This document shows positions 22,757 to 33,188 of a stretch of 64,000 nt of DNA, piece after piece. Origin of the DNA: Bimuria novae-zelandiae CBS 107.79 (lineage: Eukaryota; Ascomycota; Dothideomycetes; Pleosporales; Didymosphaeriaceae); contig ML976746.1 of the NCBI GenBank assembly GCA_010015655.1, positions 186,001 to 250,000 on the forward strand. The letters run 5' to 3'. The first letter of the stretch is position 1; every line of letters begins with the position of its first letter. The position numbers were made by a program, and so were the translations under genes. The notes beneath the pieces were generated by a model. It was not told where the DNA came from and searched no databases. It saw nothing but the letters and a program-made list of their open reading frames with translations.

Positions 22757-23386
22757 ATGTCGTCGCACCGCCTCTTCCGCTTCCCGAAACCCGCCTGGTT
22801 GAACAGCGGGAACACCAGGACCGCGGGCGTTTACGCAGCCGGAGCTCTGGTACGCATTATGTCCACTCTCCACGAACAAGACAGGCGCTGACAGATATTC
22901 TGCATAGTTCTCCCTCGGCTTCTTCATGCTCATCGATGTTGCGTCCTGGTCTAAGTCTGCCATGAACCCCTCCGACCCGCCTGTGCACGTCACATTCGTC
23001 GACTGGATCCCCGGTATCTGCTCCGCGCTAGGCATGCTCGTCATCAACTCGATCGACAAGTCACGACTCTCCGCAGACTCCTTCTCGTATTCTGGAAACG
23101 GCGTCGCCTGGAAAGCGAGGCTTGTGCTGTTCTTGGGGTTTGCGCTGCTAGCGGGTGGACTGGCGGGCAGCGTGGTCGTGCTGGTGCTGAAGTATATCGT
23201 ACCGGAGTATTCGTGGCCGACAACCTGGATGGGAGTAGGGAATGTTGTTGCGAACGGCTTGGTCATGCTGAGGTGAGTTCGGACCACGATTATGAATCGG
23301 GGTGAAGTGCTAACGGATGCAGTTCTGCCGTTCTCTGGGTTGCACAGAACATGGAGGACGAATACACGTACAACCTTGCGTTGTAA
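22757..23386 (+). CDS. VPS68: VPS68, UPF0220/TMEM50 family endosomal membrane protein
   Basis: Exons 22757-22849, 22908-23272 and 23323-23386 join to 173 residues. Diagnostic segments are GFFMLIDVASWSKSAMN, VDWIPGICSALGMLVINSID, LSADSFSYSGNGVAWKARLV and the C-terminus AQNMEDEYTYNLAL. Four membrane segments are visible. In yeast Vps68 forms a complex with Vps55 that acts in late-endosome-to-vacuole traffic together with ESCRT. The partner VPS55 is the next gene, in tail-to-tail orientation (stop codons 478 bp apart). Confidence 0.92.
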
Positions 23387-23864
23387 AGTGTCATATGGAA
23401 CGAAATCACGGATACTGAGCGAACACAGCTGTTTTTGGAGACCAAGGGGATAACCACGATATTGTTATACTAAGGACTGGAGGCGGTCTACTAGCGATTT
23501 GCTTCAATTATATGTTGTATGAATACTGGCCTGGCGTTGGATACTCGACTAGGCCCTTTTGCATTGCGGACTGTGAAAGGGAATATATTTCAGCGCAATA
23601 TATCGAACATCTTCAATAGTCAATACAGCCAGTATGCGCAGGTTCCTACCATACTAATGCACTATAACCAACACAGAATACATGAACGCTCAAGATGAAA
23701 AACCGTGTGCATGCGCCGAACCCGGCGCAACCCATTCCCTTCCCGGGTATCTTGTGACCGGGATGCTGCTCTCGATGAAACAGGAGGACCGACACTATAT
23801 CCTCCATAGTCTCGCCATCTTCTCATACATAGCGTTCTCTTCATTCATCATTCCGGCCTTGTAG

Positions 23865-24391
23865 TCAGAATTCTTGGTCCTCTTGAAAGAAGAGAGTGAA
23901 GCTGATGATGGTTCCGTAGATAAGCAGTCCACCGACGACAGACATGACAGCTGCGGGGGCTTGGATGGTAGCAGAATGGTACAAAAGGGTAGGCAATGCT
24001 GACACGGCGTCAGTACACTGTATGGTAGCTTCGAGCCATGTATTCCTGAACACGGCAGGCCAAATCCATGCCGAGGAACGTACCGATACCCATTACAACG
24101 AAGAAACCGGTCAAGAATCTTCCAAAGTCCACTACTCCGCTTCCCGCGCTCTCCATGAAATCATCCGGATTCGCTGCGCGCCCGCATATCCAGTTCGGCA
24201 GTGGTGCAACCACGTAAGTTGCGACGACGAGGAGCGTGAGGTAGTTGTGGAAGAGCGCTGCGCTAAGAATTACGAGTAGGAACCCGATCGCTAGGACCTG
24301 TCGCTCGATGTTAGCTCACTGTCCCATCGAAGCGCATGCGGCAAGGCAGTCGTACGAAGGAGAGTCCTATGATCGTCTTGATGCCGGCCAT
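23865..24391 (-). CDS. VPS55: VPS55, endosomal protein of the Vps55/OB-RGRP family
   Basis: Exons 24391-24356, 24297-24084 and 23998-23865 give 127 residues. The first exon is only 12 codons (MAGIKTIIGLSF). The second encodes two hydrophobic segments and the family hallmark LPNWICGRAANPDDFMESAG followed by VDFGRFLTGFFVVMGI. The third ends VMSVVGGLLIYGTIISFTLFF-QEDQEF. Four membrane spans are expected. Vps55 acts with Vps68 in sorting from late endosomes to the vacuole. It is divergent from the proteasome gene (368 bp between start codons). Confidence 0.93.
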
Positions 24392-24759
24392 GGCGGGAAC
24401 CGAGCTATTGTAATATGAGGTGTTTTGGGGTTTTCCGTTCGTCAATCTGTATCATTCGACAGCGATATTGTGACGTTTGAGGACGTAGAGATGCTTGCCG
24501 CTTGCTCGCTGAGCTGCGGTTGCGTAGCGCCTGCCATGAGGCTGGAGTGCACGGACGTTGCCTTGGCGGGAAGCTGCGATGGAGCTTCGTAACATCGGCG
24601 CTGCCTGCTACGGCTACTCCCACCACCAACCGGCCTTGAAGCTCCGAATACTACTCCTCTTAACGCCTTCTCGCAAGGGCCGTGCTCGATTCACACTGCC
24701 GACGCGATCGATCATTTGAATATACATCAAATCAACATCACACAAACGGCACCTTCAAG

Positions 24760-25583
24760 ATGTTCCGAAACAACTATGACAACGATTCGGTGACCTTCTC
24801 GCCCCAGGGTCGTATATTTCAGGTCGAGTATGCACAAGAGGCCGTCAAACAGGGTTCGGTTGTGGTGGGCATCATCTCCAAGACACACGCCGTCCTCGCG
24901 GCGATCAAGGTACGTGCTCTCTAATTCATTCAATGATGCTTTCGCATACTGACATGTTACAGCGAAACGCGGAAGAGCTCTCCTCATACCAGAAGAAGAT
25001 CATTCCGATAGACTCCCACTTTGGCGTTGCCCTCGCTGGTCTCGCCTCCGACGGCCGTGTCCTCAGCAACTTCATGAAGCAACAATCCATGTCATCACGC
25101 TTGACATATGACCGCGCGATTCCCCTCTCCGAGATTGTCTCCCGTATCGCAGATCGTGCGCAGATCAACACTCAGCAATACGGACGCCGACCATATGGTG
25201 TGGGCCTGTTGGTCGCCGGTGTGGACGCGAAAGGACCGCATCTATTCGAGTTCCAGCCGAGCGGCGTGACGCAAGAGATGGTTGCATGCGGTATTGGTGC
25301 TAGGAGTCAGATGGCTAGGACGTATCTGGAGAGGCACTTGGACGATTTTGAGGGCTCAAACCGAGAGGATCTAATCAAGCATGCGCTGAGGGCCCTGAAG
25401 GAGTCTCTTTCCCAGGATAAGGAGCTCACGGTTGACAACACGAGCGTGGGAATTGGTGGCGTCGGTGAGGACTTCAAGCTCTTCGAGGGTCAGGATATCG
25501 CGGAGTGGCTAGACGCTACATTCGAGAACCGTGAGGGCGGCGACGACGAAGAGGGCGGGGAAGCTATGGAGACGGATTCATGA
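24760..25583 (+). CDS. PRE5: 20S proteasome alpha subunit PSMA1-type (yeast alpha6, Pre5)
   Basis: Exons 24760-24909 and 24963-25583 give 256 residues, normal for the family. The alpha-type N-terminus [20 protein letters not shown] followed by [13 protein letters not shown] is characteristic. [50 protein letters not shown] and [15 protein letters not shown] assign it to the PSMA1/alpha6 branch. It ends in an acidic tail ([15 protein letters not shown]), usual for alpha subunits in fungi. It is a structural subunit of the 20S outer ring without an active-site threonine. Confidence 0.93.
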
Positions 25584-26123
25584 GGAGGTTTCGGTCACCC
25601 TGTCTTACCAAATGGTGGGTAATGTGAACGCTGAAAGAATCAGAACCGGAACATTGACTCGCGGGGCAAGTTCTCAGAGTAAGCTCATTCTAGCAATTGA
25701 GGCTGATGCTTGGAGACAATATCGTTCATGAATAGAAAGACAATGAGAATGATGATATGATCCGACCTAATTATTCCCACTACTGTGCGTTGCCCAGGAT
25801 CAGTAGAATTGATCTGCAACTGTTGAGGACTGAAATCTTGCCAGACTCTATCTAATGTCAACAGGCAATAAACGGAAACACAAGCTTACGATCATTGCAT
25901 CCTGTGGCATACTTAAGATTCTTCGAGTTATGTTTCTCTTTCACATTTGTAGCAAAAACTAAATGCAGTCCCAAGGGTCAGGGTCAGAGCACGTGACGTT
26001 TATCCCGGACGCCCGCCGAGCCGCATCCGCGAACTTTCGGGCAAGCTCCGCTCAACCCTTCACAACCACCAGGTCGACCGTCCAACCACCACAACCCCCA
26101 AAACCACACATCCGACCATCACA
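25584..26123. other. Intergenic region between PRE5 and ATP15
   Basis: 3' flank of PRE5 and promoter of ATP15. No additional gene recognised. GC content rises toward the ATP15 start. Confidence 0.4.
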
Positions 26124-26461
26124 ATGGCATTCGCGTGGAAAGCCGCCGGTCTCTCGTACGCTCTCCGCTCCATGCGCGCTCCGAGGGACCCCCAATTGGA
26201 TCTGACACTCTGAACAGTTACAACCGCTACATTGCGATCGCATCCCGCGTCGTTCGCCGCTCGCTCAAGGAGGACAAGAGAATCGCTGCCGAACGCCGAG
26301 GCGAGAGCGAGCTCAAGTTCGCCAAGTGGCAAGTACGTACATGAACGCAGCATCGGAAATGGACTCAGGTTGACGCAAGGCAGAACGGCAAGCAGGGCGA
26401 GTCGAGGAACTTGGCCGACGCCAACGCTGCTGCCGCCGAGAGCGCAGCGCAGTCATCTTAG
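26124..26461 (+). CDS. ATP15: Mitochondrial F1F0 ATP synthase epsilon subunit
   Basis: Three small exons, 26124-26155, 26218-26332 and 26384-26461, give 74 residues. The protein reads MAFAWKAAGLSYNRYIAIAS then RVVRRSLKEDKRIAAERRGE and ...ELKFAKWQNGKQGESRNL, matching fungal ATP synthase epsilon (yeast Atp15). This subunit sits on the F1 central stalk in the mitochondrial matrix. An alternative acceptor at 26368 would insert five residues but would need a 36-bp intron, so the later acceptor is preferred. The ORF is too short to be obvious without splicing. Confidence 0.88.
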
Positions 26462-26805
26462 ATGTAAAAGGCAGGAGCAATGGCTGAAAGAAGGAATGGA
26501 CAGACGAGGATACTCGGGCGGAGGTTGTGATTGACAGCAAACTGTATATTCTGTACTATCAACGCGGCTTCGTGGAGGGAACCAAGAAAAGCCAATGCAC
26601 GACAATATCTGAGCCTCACCTGCTCGTTCCAAAATGCTTCCCTAGTGAATTATCAATTCTCGTGATAGATGTGGTAGTCCTGCAGCTCTCCACTGCAGAG
26701 CTTACTCGCTGCTGCTGCAAGTGCACCCCAGCAATCGCACTTGTCGCGCTGCCCTACTTTCCGCATCGGAACCAACTCCACCCTAACCAAAGGGCACCGC
26801 CCAAC

Positions 26806-29392
26806 ATGGCCGACGAATCTCTCATCCACAACACCGCGCGCCCGCGGGACACTGATGCGATAATAGCTCCTAATGGCACAAGTCCGTCGCACCATTCCAC
26901 ATTTTCTGGCCGCAAGTGTTGACGAGGCTTAGGCCCCGCCTTTACATCAGCAGAGAGCTCTAGTTTTGCGCAAACCGGCTTACCACTAAGACAGGCACCA
27001 AGGCGTGGTGCTCCACCGCCGAAGATTCACGATGTGACGGAGAAGTTCACAAGCGCGTGTCAAGGTGAGTGTTCAGGCCATCCGGGTGGTTCCGACGTTG
27101 GGAATGGCTGCACGCGCAGGCTTCCATTAAACATCATGACCGCATACATTCTATTCAGTGCTTTTATTGCCTACATATCGCCAACAGTGGATTTTAGCGC
27201 TCGATGTTGGCCAGCTCGTCAAAGATGAGTACTTCACCCTCTTCGAGTCCATTGGAGCTATTGAGGTATATGGTCCAATCTTGCTTGATAAACTGAGATC
27301 TGATGGGTCATTAGATCATGGACCCTAAAATGGACAGCGGGTTTCTCCAGCCAGGCGAGACCCTCGAAGACGACTATGATACTTTGGCTCCCCTATTACC
27401 GGAAGAACTGATCGGAATAATGGACCAGCTTCTGTGCCATGAAATGGCATGGCACACGGGCTATCCTCTGTCTCAGACGCTCTTCACTTCAACCTACATT
27501 GATAGGCTGCTCTGGCCGGGACCTAAAACCATTCCTCAGGCGCAGTTTTACCGCGGCGACATCACCGACGACAAAAAACCGGGCACGCTATTGGATGTAC
27601 TCAGAGCGTATTGTTTGGCACTGATCAAGAGCTGCGATTATGTGATTGCGAAGATCACGGCAAGAGACTACTTCGAAGAGGAAGACTTTTGCACACATAC
27701 TTACAATCGTGTCTTGTTAGTGCAGACACCGATTGACGTATTCCTCCGTGAGTTGGACGCAAGCGTGGAGATGATAGAGGAGTAAGTTGTCTTGCTTGCG
27801 GGCCCATGTTAGGACTGGCGAATGCTGATGCTTATAGTCCCGATGTTGGGATTGAAGACGCACTTCGATCTGCAATAATCACCAGACTGCAGTTCCGGAA
27901 AGCCTTCCTCTGCGCCTTGGATCCCGAGTGCCCATTAGAGCTTCTTTCCAACTTCTGGCCACCCGTCACTCTGAAAATCGATGAAATGAATAGGACACAT
28001 GAGCTGGGCAAGACTGTGCCCGGGTCTTTCAGTACAAAACTACAACGCCGACTTGCATCAACGGTGCCGCCGCGGCCAATCGTTGAGGTTGACTTCAAAG
28101 ATGCATTACAAAATCTTAGGCAGATATGCACTGCCTGTGAAGAAGCAACCCGTTTCAAAGACTTGCCGACCGATCCATTAGAGTACCAATCCTTTTTGTG
28201 GACGTTTGCCTCTCGCCAGCCAGCGCCTCTGCCATACTCACGGTCATATCTCTCGAACATTCTATTCGATCCGTACATCTTAAATACACCTATATCTCTC
28301 CCTCTCGAAGACGTCAAGTCCTTCGTCTTCCACGAGTCCTCGGTCCTTGATCCGTCCAACTGGACGCTCTCTCCACCACGCAATCCTCTGATGCCCAAAC
28401 CGCCGAAGTTGCAGTTCGCCCTCTTGATCGATGAGTTCGTAGACCGTGTGGGTCAGCCCTATCTCGACTTATGGGTAGCGCTGGGCCAGAACAGATGTCG
28501 GCTCCGTCGGATGCTCACGCACGTAATTACCGCCTGGGACATATTACAACAGGATGCTGCCTTTGTCGATGCCGGCATCGTGACTGCAGCCCAGCAGCTC
28601 AATATTTCCGAAGAAGTTATGCCAAGCCCGCTGTTGACATGGACATATAACAAGAAGCTCTGGATGATTGAAAAGATTATTATTCTGGGCTTCGAACAAG
28701 ACATCTACCTGCCCGACGAATACGCGGGCATGTATCACTTCCTGTCGCTCATAGCAGGCAGACGCAAGGGCACGCTGGAGACTTGCATAAATCATCTTAG
28801 CGACCGGTGTCTACAGTTCATCGACTCCGAGTTTCACCAGACTACCGGCATCAGTGCGTTCGCAAAGGCGCTCCACGGCTTTTACACAATAGCGTACTAT
28901 CTACGTCTGTTGCCTTGTCCCAACAGACCTTTCAGCACCGAGAAACTTCGCTACGAGCTCCGCATGAAACCGTTTCTCTCCCTCCAACCCCCTGAAGTAC
29001 CACCTTTCGAGGAGTTTGAAGCGGTGCTCCAGCCGTACGGATCGTATTCGGAACCTAAACCTGCGCTGTATGAAGATTTGAAGAACAGCGAGTCGAAGCT
29101 TTGGGTGGATATTGATGACTCACTTCAAGCTGCGAAGGACGCCTTTGCGAAAGCTAAGAAATACGGAGCGGTCAAGTCCAAGGCTGGAGGTGTAGAGCAG
29201 GCGTGGAACAAGGAGGTGCAGGGGGTTCTGGCTAGCTGTGTAGCGCTGGGTGTTGCCGTCGCGGGCTTGAAGAGCGCGGTTCAGAGTATAGAACCAGGAG
29301 GGAAGGCTGGGATCAAGATGGAGCTTCCCGAGGCGGGGAACGGGAAGAGGTATGTCGAAGGGTGGGTCGTCGGGAAGGTAGCGAAGGAGTAG
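26806..29392 (+). CDS. MAK10: NatC N-acetyltransferase auxiliary subunit MAK10/NAA35
   Basis: Exons 26806-26881, 26933-27064, 27198-27265, 27315-27781 and 27838-29392 join in frame to 765 residues. The hallmark IMDPKMDSGFLQPGE opens exon 4. It follows ALDVGQLVKDEYFTLFESIG and is followed by EMAWHTGYPLSQTLFTS, all strongly conserved in Mak10. Exon 5 holds the long helical C-terminal part. Without the first 51-bp intron (GTCCGT donor, TTGAC branch, TTAG acceptor) a TGA at 26920 would break the frame, so that intron is inferred. NatC (Naa30-Naa35-Naa38) acetylates N-terminal Met followed by a hydrophobic residue, and Naa35 anchors it to ribosomes. Confidence 0.88.
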
Positions 29393-29635
29393 CACAGTCC
29401 GTCTCAAGCAAGAACATGCGCTCATAGCACACATATGTATAGCTCTGAAATTGCAATAGCATAACAAGCGACCATCATGTTAACCTAACAAGGGGTATCA
29501 TAACCGTGACCGTGACCATCCGAACGCCATATACCGTCCCAAAGCGGCATCAGGATGCCGCTACCAGACACGCCCTTACTTTCCCCCTCCCAATATGTCC
29601 TTAACCATTCTCGAGACCAGCGCACCCTCAATTCC

Positions 29636-30148
29636 TTACCCCTTAAACTTCCTCAAACACCCCTCCCTCACCTTCCTCACACTCCTCGCGCTCACGCCCC
29701 GCTCGCCCGCTTGCTTCGACGCGATGCCCGCTTCTTTCATCACCCTATGTAAATCCTCGTTAGCCCAAACCCCCAACACTTAACCTTCAACCTTCAAATA
29801 CACCCCGCCATTCCGCCTAGCCAGGGATGTGTGAGGCAGAAGGGGAGAGGGAAAGGAGTCTTACTCCTGCATAAACAGCGCATATTTCAAAAACACGAGA
29901 ATGTCGACGTTCTTGGAGAGCGGGCGGTTCGCGTGCGCTTTTACGATCTTTTTGACGGTGCCGCGGGGGTAGAGGGTTTGTGGCATCGTGCGTGCGTGGA
30001 TGGTGGATGTAGTGGGGTGCGTGATCGCGGTAGGTGGTTTACGGCGGCGCAATTTAGATCGGGAGTTACGTGCGGGCGCTGCGGTGGTGTTTGGTTGCGG
30101 GCGCGTTGTGTGTTGTGGGTTGGTCTGATGGTTGAATGGTGTTGACAT
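29636..30148 (-). CDS. CENP-W-like histone-fold kinetochore protein
   Basis: Exons 30148-29865 and 29744-29636 give 130 residues. The intron is 120 bp with a GTAAGA donor, a GCTAAC branch site and a TAG acceptor. The first ~54 residues are Pro/Thr/Arg-rich. The histone fold follows: TLYPRGTVKKIVKAHANRPL, then KNVDILVFLKYALFMQEVMK and ASKQAGERGVSARSVRKVRE ending in LRKFKG. This matches CENP-W, which pairs with CENP-T in the constitutive centromere network. Met55 (MPQTLYPRG) could be an alternative start. The annotated ATG lies directly beside an inverted-repeat insertion. Confidence 0.85.
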
Positions 30149-30149
30149 G

Positions 30150-30948
30150 TCATGCGACCATGGAAAAAGTCTTGGACAGAATAACGAGTGATAAGCGAGC
30201 CTGACATGACTATACCTAAATAGGAAAAAACCGCGAATAATATATTTATTGATTAAGGCTTTCTAAATAAGACGATTAAAAAATAAATAAATTATTATAA
30301 TGTTTATTATATAATAATTAAAAAAGATAACGATCTTAGTTTTAAAAAAAATTTGTTATAAACATTAATATATATGTAATGTCCGTCGCCCTATACCACG
30401 CCGCCATACATCCCCAAAAGGAACGAGTAACGATAGCTATCGTTACAAGGTATAGGATAGTATATATAGGTATCGTGACAATATATATATAACTATTCTA
30501 GCTATTTTATTTAATTAAGTAATTACTTAAATAGGTTAATTTAAAAAAAAATGAAAAAGGATGGTGAACTTTAAATAGAGTATTTTTACTATATTTTATA
30601 ACGTTTATTTACTTATTATGAATGAAACTTATATAATTTAGAAATAAACTAATAGTAGTAAAAAAAATGTAAAACTAATTAAGTTCTATGTCTAACATAG
30701 CTTAATCCTAATCTATTTATATTTAAAATAAAGTAAAAAGTAATTTAACTACGTAAATGTATTTAGCAAAAAAGTATTATAAAGTAATTATAAAAAGTTT
30801 ATAATTATTATTATTTTATATATATTATAATTTAAAACAACATGCAGTTGATAAAATTTATATAACACGTTTTAAACATATTTAAAACATGTTAGCCTAA
30901 TTAGGTATAGGGCCATTCTGTCTAAGACTTTTTCCATGGTCGGATGAC
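30150..30948. mobile_element. AT-rich inverted-repeat (MITE-like) element abutting the CENP-W start codon
   Basis: Arms of about 32 bp (30150-30181 and 30914-30948) are inverted copies containing CGACCATGGAAAAAGTCTT. A second inverted pair, CTATACCTAAATAGG and CCTAATTAGGTATAG, lies inside. The interior is AT-rich with no coding domain, except a GC-balanced patch at about 30378-30480 holding the palindrome AACGATAGCTATCGTT. A target duplication could not be defined. The arms and size suggest a non-autonomous transposon. Confidence 0.65.
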
Positions 30949-31342
30949 CTGAATCCTGGGTTGGATGGACGGGACGCGAAGTTCATGGCTGGCCTGTGCG
31001 CCGGGTGTCCCCGTCGCGGTTGCACGTGAAGCTGCCGACACCTTACCATTCGGAGCCGCGGCTACACATACGGGAGAAGTTGGTGACGGTGTATCGGGAC
31101 ATTGGGCCCTTTGCAGAGCAAATTACGGTTCTTCGATAGCTTCAATAGATTCCGAACCCAAAGGAGGGCCGACAGCTATATTCGCAAGAGGGCAGGAACA
31201 ATAACGTCAACTGATGGAACGGTGCGTAACAAATGAGAAATCTTCATATAAAACACTTCTATCTGGGACTAATCACAGGTAATGTTACATCAAGCCCCGG
31301 TCCAAGTAACGCTCCACACCACTTCCACATCTTACTTAGTAT
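30949..31342. other. Intergenic region at the 3' side of QCR2
   Basis: Balanced sequence between the inverted-repeat element and the QCR2 stop codon. An open frame at 30965-31204 lacks any recognisable similarity and is not called as a gene. Confidence 0.35.
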
Positions 31343-32891
31343 TTACACCTTGAGGCCAAGGTCTTCAGCGAAAGGTAGCACGTGGAGGTCACCAACAGCT
31401 GATACTGATGCCTTCTGTTCGAGTAATGACTTGGCGGCCTGAGGTATGTAGTTAGCATCTTCGCTGTGCATTGTGATGAATGCTGTAGACTTACCGACTT
31501 GACAGTCTCCTCTGTGACGCCATCAATGGCCTTGGCGACCTCATCGATCTGGTATGCCTGGTTGTTGCTGACGAGACCGGAGCCAGTGTACACAATACCA
31601 GCGGCAATATCCTGACCGTACTCAAGCTCCTTGAACTTCGCAGCAGCCTTGGCCTTCGAGAAAAGCTCCTGAGAGATCTCGCCAGCAGCAATCTTCTGAA
31701 TAAGCTCGACAGTGCTCTTGGCTGTCTGCGCAACATACTCGGCGTTACCGGTGATGGCAGTGTACAAGAGGCCAGCGTCAGAGTAGATGGCGCTGGTGGT
31801 CTTAACCTTGGTTCCGGGAGACGCCTTTGCGTTGCCGAGCAGAGAGAAGCCAGACGACCACTTGATGCTAGACTCTCCACCGAGCAACGAGCCGAGAACA
31901 GCGATTTCAGGCTTGTAGAACTTGCCGGTGAAGGAGCTGGAGCCGGGGAAACCGATGACAAAAGCGTTGGCCTTGTCGTGTGCAATGCGCTCCTCGCCTC
32001 CGTAGTACTTAGTCTGCTCGGTGCCGGCGAGGATCTGCTCAGCAGGCTTGTCAGGGACGCCGTTGAAGAATTCACTTGTCCACTTGCTCAACTCGCTGTG
32101 CTCGGCTCCGTTGGCGACGAGAGCAAAGTTGGGCTTGGCGTAGGCGAACTGGGAGTACCATTCGATGGTGTCGGCTTCGAGGTACTTGGTGTAGGGATGA
32201 GACGACGTGGAGGCGGTCGGGTTACCGAGACCGCGGTGGAAGGCGAGGCTGTGTGCAGAGTTGATGGCCATATCGAGCGGGTCCGCGAGGAAGCGCTTGT
32301 GGGCGAAGTGGATCATGGGGAGAACCTCCTCGAGGTAGACGTGGGCTGTCCAAGTCAGCGCGCTGTCCTAGCTCAATCACGACCGTGTGGCATACGCAGG
32401 TACTTGGTCGAGGCGGCAACCTCGCCGAACAGCTCGACGTAGTAGGGCAGGTCATCGCGGAGGAACTTGGCTTCGAGGACCAGGTTCTCGCGGGTGTGGT
32501 ACGCCGAGAGCTGAGCTCCTAGCAGCTCGGATTCGCGGACAATGCGCAGCGTCGACCGTCTCTCTGTGCTCTGGAGTGCAATTGGACGTCAGCGGAGCTC
32601 TCTATAGCTTGTATGATCCCTCAATTGGCATACCCGGAATGCAAAGTGCTGCAGGCCCTCGGTCAGGCCGGGCAGCGACTGATATCGCGTACCGGCCTTG
32701 GCCACCAGGGCGAGCGTCGTCGTGGGCCCTGCGTAGTCTCTGCTGGCGTACTTGACGCCGTTGGCCTCGCCGGACTGGTACTGGAACGATCCTGAGGCGG
32801 GAGCTGCGAGACCGCGGCGCTGCGACGGGCGGACAGCGGCCTGGCGCGCAGCTCTCTGGGCGCCCCGGCAGGCGGTCGATCTCGAGAACAT
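31343..32891 (-). CDS. QCR2: Cytochrome bc1 complex core subunit 2 (ubiquinol-cytochrome c reductase)
   Basis: Exons 32891-32634, 32570-32396, 32345-31495 and 31438-31343 join to 459 residues. The N-terminus is an Arg/Ala-rich mitochondrial presequence (MFSRSTACRGAQRAARQAAV). The M16 peptidase-like fold follows: GVKYASRDYAGPTTTLALVA, then GTRYQSLPGLTEGLQHFAFR, NSAHSLAFHRGLGNP and AFVIGFPGSSSFTG. The C-terminus is VSAVGDLHVLPFAEDLGLKV. As in other core-2 proteins no HxxEH zinc motif is visible, so it is structural rather than a protease. It resides in the inner mitochondrial membrane complex III. Confidence 0.9.
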
Positions 32892-33188
32892 GGTGAAGCG
32901 GACGCCGTGCGACGGGGCTGCAATGGGCGGGGAGGCGGCAATGGATGGGATGGGGTTGCTGGCGAGGGTAGCCGATGGGAGCTGTGCAGTTTCCTTCAAA
33001 CGCTGACATAACCGGGTCGCGCCTTCCCTGGTTGGTCGGTCACCCACCTTGTCCCCGCCGCCCTCACTTTTTGCGCAAGCTCCGCTCCGCGACTTGCACG
33101 CTCGCATCCCGCGCAGTCCTACTGACAACCCAATGCCTCCCCGGTAGCACTTCTGACACCTAGATATCTGGCAAATATCTAGGCAACC

